Below are positions 6,151 through 9,842 of a stretch of 9,842 nucleotides of DNA, piece after piece. Positions within the stretch are counted from its first letter, which is position 1. Each line of letters starts with the position of its first letter. The stretch comes from CAYJAD01 sp964370835 (GTDB taxonomy: Bacteria; Desulfobacterota; Desulfovibrionia; Desulfovibrionales; Desulfovibrionaceae): contig CAYJLO010000094.1 of assembly GCA_964370835.1 (NCBI GenBank), positions 1-9,842 of the forward strand, read 5' to 3'. A model generated the notes under the pieces. That model made no database searches. It worked only from the letters and a program-made list of their open reading frames with translations, and was not told where the DNA came from. A program made the translations under genes and the position numbers.

Positions 6151-6259
6151 TTTTCTGAAATGCGCACGTGGTGAAAAGGGCAGATGTTTTGAATTTACTA
6201 TGTAACTTTGCGCGAATTTAGTGTAATGCCATTTGCGTGCAATACATGAGGTGAGTTGT

Positions 6260-6994
6260 ATGTATTTGGAAGAAATAAAAGACTATTGGGATACAAGGGC
6301 CAAAGGTTATTGTGCAAAAAGCGTAGGTGAGCTGCATTCTGCAGACGCAGAACTTTGGACAGCACGGTTGCAACCTTATTTGCCTAAAGAAGGCTCTTTG
6401 CAATGCTTAGACATGGGCTGTGGTCCGGGTTTTTTAGGTATACTCTTGGGTAAACTCGGTCATGAAGTCACTTTGTCTGATTATTCGCCTAAAATGCTTG
6501 AAACGGCTGAAAAAAATGCTCGAGACTGTGGCATTATCTATCATACCCATTGTTGTGACGCACAAGATCCTCATTTATGTGAAGAAAGCTTTGACATAAT
6601 TGTGAGTCGTAATGTTGTATGGAATTTAGAAAATCCCGAAAAAGCCTATGGCGCATGGTTACAACTTCTTAAGCCCGGTGGCAAGTTACTTGTCTTTGAT
6701 GGCAACCACTATCTTTATCAATATGATGAAAAATATTTGGAGATGAAAGAGAATCCGGAATTTACAGACCCGCATACACAAGAAGTGATGCAAGGTGTTG
6801 ATCCAAATATTATGGCACAAATTGCCCAAGAGTTACCTTTGAGCCGCTTTGAAAGGCCAGCGTGGGATGTGGCATTTTTTAAAGGGCAAAATGTGCGTTG
6901 TGTGGAAGCATTTCCTGTGTGGAAAGATTTCACAGGTAGTGACGGTCAAAAAAAATCCATCATTGATGAATTTTTCATTTGCGTGGAAAAATAA
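6260..6994 (+). CDS. Class I SAM-dependent methyltransferase
   Basis: A 244-residue cytoplasmic methyltransferase of the UbiE/Methyltransf_11 type. Motif I, LDMGCGPGFLG (50-60), is the SAM-binding glycine loop. Asp74 (TLSDYS) ends strand 2 and should bind the ribose hydroxyls, CCDAQD (98-103) is the adenine-side motif, SRNVVWNLENP (116-126) is the post-II region, and LKPGGKLLVFD (137-147) is motif III. The C-terminal 90 residues are a less conserved substrate-recognition part. The start is ATG 6260, with GAGGTGA (6248-6254) five bases upstream; a longer TTG start at 6233 is possible but has no good binding site. The nikA-like gene begins 46 bases after the stop, so the two are probably co-transcribed. 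The methyl acceptor is unknown; a small metal-binding molecule is one idea from context only. Confidence 0.9.
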   Translation: MYLEEIKDYWDTRAKGYCAKSVGELHSADAELWTARLQPYLPKEGSLQCLDMGCGPGFLGILLGKLGHEVTLSDYSPKMLETAEKNARDCGIIYHTHCCDAQDPHLCEESFDIIVSRNVVWNLENPEKAYGAWLQLLKPGGKLLVFDGNHYLYQYDEKYLEMKENPEFTDPHTQEVMQGVDPNIMAQIAQELPLSRFERPAWDVAFFKGQNVRCVEAFPVWKDFTGSDGQKKSIIDEFFICVEK

Positions 6995-7040
6995 TACCAT
7001 GTGTTTTTATCATGTTACTAAAGTGGGTCAGAAGGTAGAT

Positions 7041-8630
7041 GTGCGAAAAGTTTTTTCCCTGGCAACACTTTTTTTTGTGTGCATATGTATGTTTGGCAGC
7101 CTAGTTTGGGCTAAAGACAGCACAACACTGGTTCTTGCCAATTATAGAGACATTCGTGATGTGAATCCACATATGTATAGTGGTGAAATTTTTGCACAAA
7201 ATCTTCTTTTTGAAGGGCTTATTCATATAGATCAACAGGGGCGTCCGCAACCTTGGCTGGCTGAAAGCTGGACCATAAGCTCAGATGGAAAAAAGTATAC
7301 ATTTAAACTGCGTCAAAATGTGACCTTTTCCGACGGAACGCCCTTTGATGCGCCTGCTGTGGTTCAAAATTTTTATGCTATTTTAGATAATGCAAAACGG
7401 CATGGCTGGCTTGAGTCAGTGCGCTTACTACACGAAACAGAAAAAATGGGTAGAAAAGCCATTGTTAGCCTTGACGCTTACACTGTTCAGGTGGAATTTT
7501 CCGAGGCGTATTATCCTTTTTTGGTGGAGCTTGGCGTAACCCGACCCTTTCGCATGCTTTCACCGGCGTGCTTTAAAGAAGGTAGCACCAAAAATGGTAC
7601 CTTGTGCTCACATGGTACAGGATCTTATTTGCTTAAAGATACGGTGCTAGACCAAGAGTCTATTTTTGTACGTAATGAGAATTATTGGGGGGTGCAGCCC
7701 CCCATTGAAACCATAGTGGCGAAAGTTATTCCCGATAATCACGCGCGTCTTTTTGCCCTAGAAACCGGAGATATAGATCTCATTTATGGCTTTCAACTTA
7801 TTAGTGCTAAATCGTATAAGTTTTTTTCGCAAAAAGAGGGTTTTTCCGGTGCGCTTTCCAAGCCCATGTCTTCACGCATGCTGCTACTTAATAGTACAAG
7901 CCCCATACTATATGATGTACGTGTTCGTAAAGCTTTACATCATTTAACAAATCGCGAAATCATCAGCGAAAAAATTATGCTTGGTTTAGAGTCGCCAGCA
8001 TATACGCTTTTTGCACGTTCCATTCCTTATGCGGATATAGATTTAGAGCATTTTTTCCATGATGAACAAAAGGCCGCGAAGCTTCTTGATGCTGCTGGTT
8101 GGAAGATGGACGGCAAAGTACGTAAAAAGCAAGGGCAGAAATTTGAAATAACACTGACTTATGATAGTGATAAAGTTATTGAGCGCGTCATAGCCCAATA
8201 TTTGCAAAGTATGTGGGCCAAGGCCGGAATTAGTATGCATGTGGTGGGCGAAGAGGAGCAATCGCATCGTGATCGCTTAAAAGTAGGGAATTTTGATATT
8301 TCTTTTAATAGCTCATGGGGAATACCGTATGATCCTCAATCTTTCCTTGGGGGTATGCGCAAACCGGCCGTTCACGGAGATTATGCAGCTCAGCAAGGGC
8401 TTGCGAATAAAGCGCAGATAGATCAAACAATTTTAGCGGTTTTGAAATCTGTGGATGAGCAAAAAAGACAGGAATTGTACACGTGGATTCTTACTACCTT
8501 GCACGATTCAGCAGTGTATCTTCCCCTCACCTATGAGCAAAATAGGGCTATTTTTTCCCAAAAAGTGAAGCAAGTGGATTTTAATCCCTCACAATTTGAG
8601 ATACTCCTACAAAGGATGCGCATGGAATGA
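7041..8630 (+). CDS. nikA: NikA-like nickel ABC transporter periplasmic binding protein
   Basis: A 529-residue extracytoplasmic solute-binding protein of family 5 that closely follows E. coli NikA along its whole length as I remember it. Shared stretches include RHGWLE, AYYPFL, RPFR, FVRNENYWG, ETGDIDLIYG, GIPYDP and YAAQQGLA. Residues matching NikA ligand contacts are Arg120 and Trp123 (R97, W100 in E. coli), Arg168 (R137), Trp426 (W398), Tyr430 (Y402) and His445, one position shifted from H416. The signal peptide is residues 1-24 (LVWA|KDS), with no lipobox. GTG 7041 is chosen because AGAAGG (7030-7035) lies five bases upstream and it places the signal peptide exactly at the N terminus; an ATG at 6999 would add 14 residues without a binding site. 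Nickel, probably as a chelate, is the expected ligand. No nikBCDE follows, so a permease must be elsewhere. Confidence 0.88.
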   Translation: MRKVFSLATLFFVCICMFGSLVWAKDSTTLVLANYRDIRDVNPHMYSGEIFAQNLLFEGLIHIDQQGRPQPWLAESWTISSDGKKYTFKLRQNVTFSDGTPFDAPAVVQNFYAILDNAKRHGWLESVRLLHETEKMGRKAIVSLDAYTVQVEFSEAYYPFLVELGVTRPFRMLSPACFKEGSTKNGTLCSHGTGSYLLKDTVLDQESIFVRNENYWGVQPPIETIVAKVIPDNHARLFALETGDIDLIYGFQLISAKSYKFFSQKEGFSGALSKPMSSRMLLLNSTSPILYDVRVRKALHHLTNREIISEKIMLGLESPAYTLFARSIPYADIDLEHFFHDEQKAAKLLDAAGWKMDGKVRKKQGQKFEITLTYDSDKVIERVIAQYLQSMWAKAGISMHVVGEEEQSHRDRLKVGNFDISFNSSWGIPYDPQSFLGGMRKPAVHGDYAAQQGLANKAQIDQTILAVLKSVDEQKRQELYTWILTTLHDSAVYLPLTYEQNRAIFSQKVKQVDFNPSQFEILLQRMRME

Positions 8631-8635
8631 TCAGA

Positions 8636-8661
8636 CCATGGAACCATGGACCTACCATGGT
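8636..8661. repeat. Three CCATGG palindromes in 25 bases after nikA
   Basis: CCATGG occurs at 8636-8641, 8644-8649 and 8655-8660. The last two also form a 7-bp hairpin, ACCATGG (8643-8649) with CCATGGT (8655-8661) around ACCTA, starting 12 bases after the nikA stop. No T tract follows, so it is not an intrinsic terminator. It may be a 3' stability structure or a protein site. Confidence 0.5.
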
Positions 8662-8699
8662 GACAGAAGAGACAGAGCGTTCTTTTGATTGTTCTTCAC

Positions 8700-8717
8700 T
8701 ATAGAAATAGGTCTATA
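8700..8717. promoter_or_regulatory. Inverted repeat TATAGA-N6-TCTATA upstream of iclR, possible operator
   Basis: A perfect 6-6-6 inverted repeat lies 209 bases upstream of the iclR start. IclR-family proteins bind short palindromes and often autoregulate, so an operator role is reasonable but unproven; AT-rich sequence gives such repeats by chance. Confidence 0.3.
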
Positions 8718-8824
8718 TATTTTGTAGTTTATGTTTTTTTTATTGGCTTTTTCTTCCTTACTTCATGCGAGCCTTATTATGTCTGTGTACAATGCGTCGT
8801 ACTTGGTGTATTTATGCTTTGTTG

Positions 8825-8839
8825 CTGGCTTTATGCCAG
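8825..8839 (+). promoter_or_regulatory. Hairpin CTGGC-TTTAT-GCCAG in the iclR upstream region
   Basis: A perfect 5-bp stem with a 5-base loop, extendable by two G-U pairs in RNA. It sits about 90 bases before the iclR ATG. Role unknown. Confidence 0.3.
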
Positions 8840-8863
8840 TGTGGAACAGCGCATAGCTTTTAT

Positions 8864-8880
8864 CATATCATAAAGATATG
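8864..8880. promoter_or_regulatory. Inverted repeat CATATC-ATAAA-GATATG before iclR, possible operator
   Basis: A perfect 6-5-6 inverted repeat ending 46 bases upstream of the iclR ATG, where an autoregulatory operator would be expected. The size (17 bp) suits a dimeric HTH protein. No experimental or family consensus supports it directly. Confidence 0.4.
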
Positions 8881-8926
8881 TCTACATGTTGCTGGATTTA
8901 AGCGTATATGGAATATGGGAGAATAT

Positions 8927-9691
8927 ATGGATAGTAGTCATTCTGTGCAGTCTGTGGTGCGCGCGTTGAGCATTTTAAAATGCTTTACAGCCAATAAGAC
9001 AGAATGGTCGCTGATGGAATTGTCCTCGCAAGTACAGTTGAATAAAAGCACCGTTTTTCGCATGGTGCACACCTTGAAAACTGAAGGTTTTTTAAGCGTG
9101 ACTCCCAATGGAAGATATGTGCTTGGTGCAGAGATGTATCATTTTGCCGCATGGCTCACCGAACAAAATAGACTTAAGCGTGAAGCTTTACCCTTTATGC
9201 AACACCTTGTGCGTGCTTGTGGTGAAAGCGTAGTGCTTGTGCAATATGAAAACTTTAGGGCCGTGTGTCTAGAGCATGTGGAAAGCAATCACATGGTGAA
9301 AATCGCTTCCAGTGTGGGGCAATACGTGCATCCCTTTTTGGGGGCCACGGGTCGTATCATCACATCTTTTCTTGATGATAAAGAGCTACGAGAAGTCATT
9401 GAAGTTCAGGCGCATTCCTTTGCAACCAAACCACCTCACGATATGGAATTATGGCGAGCCCAAGGACGTAAAGATGGCTATTTGATTTCTGTGGGGCAAT
9501 TGGATAAAGGCGTTTATGCCATTTCTGCGCCTCTCTTTAACCATACTGCATCTGTAATGGGGTCTTTGAGCATTGTTGGGCCGGAATTTCGACTCTCTGA
9601 AGGCGATACGCAACAAAATATCCAGGATTTACTACAAGCAGCGCATGAAATTTCCACGTTGTTTGGCTATAAAGAAGCTGCTACCTCATAA
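8927..9691 (+). CDS. IclR family transcriptional regulator
   Basis: A 254-residue DNA-binding regulator. The N-terminal winged helix-turn-helix spans about residues 6-66, with the recognition helix near LNKSTVFRMVHTL (38-50) and wing GRYVLG (62-67). The C-terminal IclR effector domain spans about 75-248, with HPFLGATGR (135-143) and GYLISVGQLDKGVYAISAPLF (184-204), the classic IclR signature region. The start is ATG 8927, with GGGAG (8917-8921) five bases upstream; an ATG at 8915 has only a weak site, and longer extensions are hydrophobic and Cys-rich, unlike the family. The total length is normal. IclR proteins usually control catabolic or transport genes beside them and often their own gene. 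Possible targets are the nikA unit upstream or genes past the window. The effector is unknown. A terminator follows. Confidence 0.93.
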   Translation: MDSSHSVQSVVRALSILKCFTANKTEWSLMELSSQVQLNKSTVFRMVHTLKTEGFLSVTPNGRYVLGAEMYHFAAWLTEQNRLKREALPFMQHLVRACGESVVLVQYENFRAVCLEHVESNHMVKIASSVGQYVHPFLGATGRIITSFLDDKELREVIEVQAHSFATKPPHDMELWRAQGRKDGYLISVGQLDKGVYAISAPLFNHTASVMGSLSIVGPEFRLSEGDTQQNIQDLLQAAHEISTLFGYKEAATS

Positions 9692-9716
9692 AACCTCGCT
9701 TTCATCATATATGCAA

Positions 9717-9745
9717 AAGGCCTCCGCATAGTGTGTGGAGGCCTT
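9717..9745. terminator. Terminator hairpin after iclR
   Basis: AAGGCCTCCGCA (9717-9728) and TGTGGAGGCCTT (9734-9745) form a 12-bp stem, including one G-T pair, around a 5-base loop, 25 bases after the iclR stop. The downstream plus-strand T content is modest (TTAGATTG). On the minus strand the stem is followed by TTTTGC, so it may act in both directions. Confidence 0.75.
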
Positions 9746-9788
9746 AGATTGCATAATAAAAGATTTCTTAACAAAAAAGCATTCCATA

Positions 9789-9805
9789 AGTGTATATTTT
9801 ACACT
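9789..9805. promoter_or_regulatory. Inverted repeat AGTGTA-TATTT-TACACT near the window end
   Basis: A perfect 6-5-6 palindrome overlapping a possible -10 box (TATATT, 9793-9798 region) with TTAACA (9768-9773) about 19 bases before it. It is placed like an operator at the promoter of a gene beyond the window. It follows the iclR terminator, so an IclR target is one option, but its sequence differs from the repeats upstream of iclR. Confidence 0.4.
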
Positions 9806-9842
9806 ATTTCATTGCGGCAAAATCTTATTTGTTAAAGATAAG

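Larger units (their letters stand above)
5760..6259. other. Divergent control region between the MATE gene and the methyltransferase
   Basis: These 500 bases have no defensible gene. On the minus side they hold the MATE promoter (5868-5896) and a leader with an intrinsic terminator (5783-5815). On the plus side they hold a candidate promoter (6107-6133) flanked by several inverted repeats (6085-6150 and CACGTG near 6165-6170). The middle (about 5900-6060) is AT-rich, with a direct repeat ACCATA-AATTT-ACCATA around 5994-6010 and a lone CTGTCAT (5977-5983). Nothing else stands out. Confidence 0.6.

Noticed and set aside
6233..6259. TTG start nine codons upstream of the methyltransferase ATG
   Set aside because: Poor start codon with no binding site, while ATG 6260 has GAGGTGA five bases upstream.
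6849..7040. Longer nikA reading frame starting inside the methyltransferase or at ATG 6999
   Set aside because: The signal peptide begins exactly at GTG 7041, which also has AGAAGG at ideal spacing; the extension would bury the signal peptide.
8685..8873. 62-codon plus-strand frame upstream of iclR with a hydrophobic, Cys-rich product
   Set aside because: It starts only with TTG and has no clear ribosome binding site. Its composition is what AT-rich DNA gives, and it overlaps inverted repeats that better fit a control region.
1..9842. CRISPR arrays, tRNA or rRNA genes, insertion sequences, phage genes or toxin-antitoxin modules
   Set aside because: No spaced repeat series, cloverleaf, transposase, integrase or toxin-like small gene pair could be seen on either strand.

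Overview
The window looks like chromosome from a Gram-negative bacterium of moderate-to-low GC. Hand counts give 39 % for the first 350 bases; sampled lines of the phn genes run 50-60 % and the later genes about 42-47 %. Both solute-binding proteins have ordinary signal peptidase I signals with no lipobox, which fits a periplasm. The style of the PhnD protein and the general gene content remind me of Desulfovibrio-type Desulfobacterota, but nothing here fixes the taxon.

Layout: (1) bases 1-350 are the 3' end of a short-chain dehydrogenase cut by the window edge. (2) Bases 351-826 hold no convincing gene, but contain a nested hairpin and the leader of the next operon. (3) Bases 827-4322 are a complete four-gene phosphonate/phosphate-type ABC importer, phnD-phnC-phnE1-phnE2. 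A terminator-like hairpin separates the binding-protein gene from the ATPase gene, and the last three genes overlap. It ends at a bidirectional terminator (4334-4370). (4) Convergent to it on the minus strand is a MATE efflux gene (4431-5759). Its roughly 100-nt leader contains a textbook intrinsic terminator only about 80 nt downstream of a TTGACA-17-TATGTT promoter. (5) Bases 5760-6259 are the divergent control region. (6) Bases 6260-8630 are a likely two-gene unit: a SAM-dependent methyltransferase and a NikA-like nickel-binding protein, with no nikBCDE beside it. (7) After a gap rich in inverted repeats comes an IclR-family regulator (8927-9691), a terminator, and the upstream region of whatever follows.

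Functionally: PhnD should capture an oxyanion (phosphonate, phosphite or phosphate) in the periplasm and deliver it to the PhnE1/PhnE2 channel driven by PhnC. No C-P lyase or phosphonatase genes are in view, so the substrate is open. The methyltransferase-nikA pair suggests nickel or nickel-chelate acquisition that depends on a permease encoded elsewhere.

Most worth a second look: the terminator inside the MATE leader (attenuator or small RNA), the perfect 27-bp in-frame tandem duplication at the start of phnE1, the orphan methyltransferase-nikA pair, and the clusters of inverted repeats upstream of the methyltransferase and iclR genes. I see no CRISPR array, tRNA, rRNA, insertion sequence or clear new multi-gene defence system.
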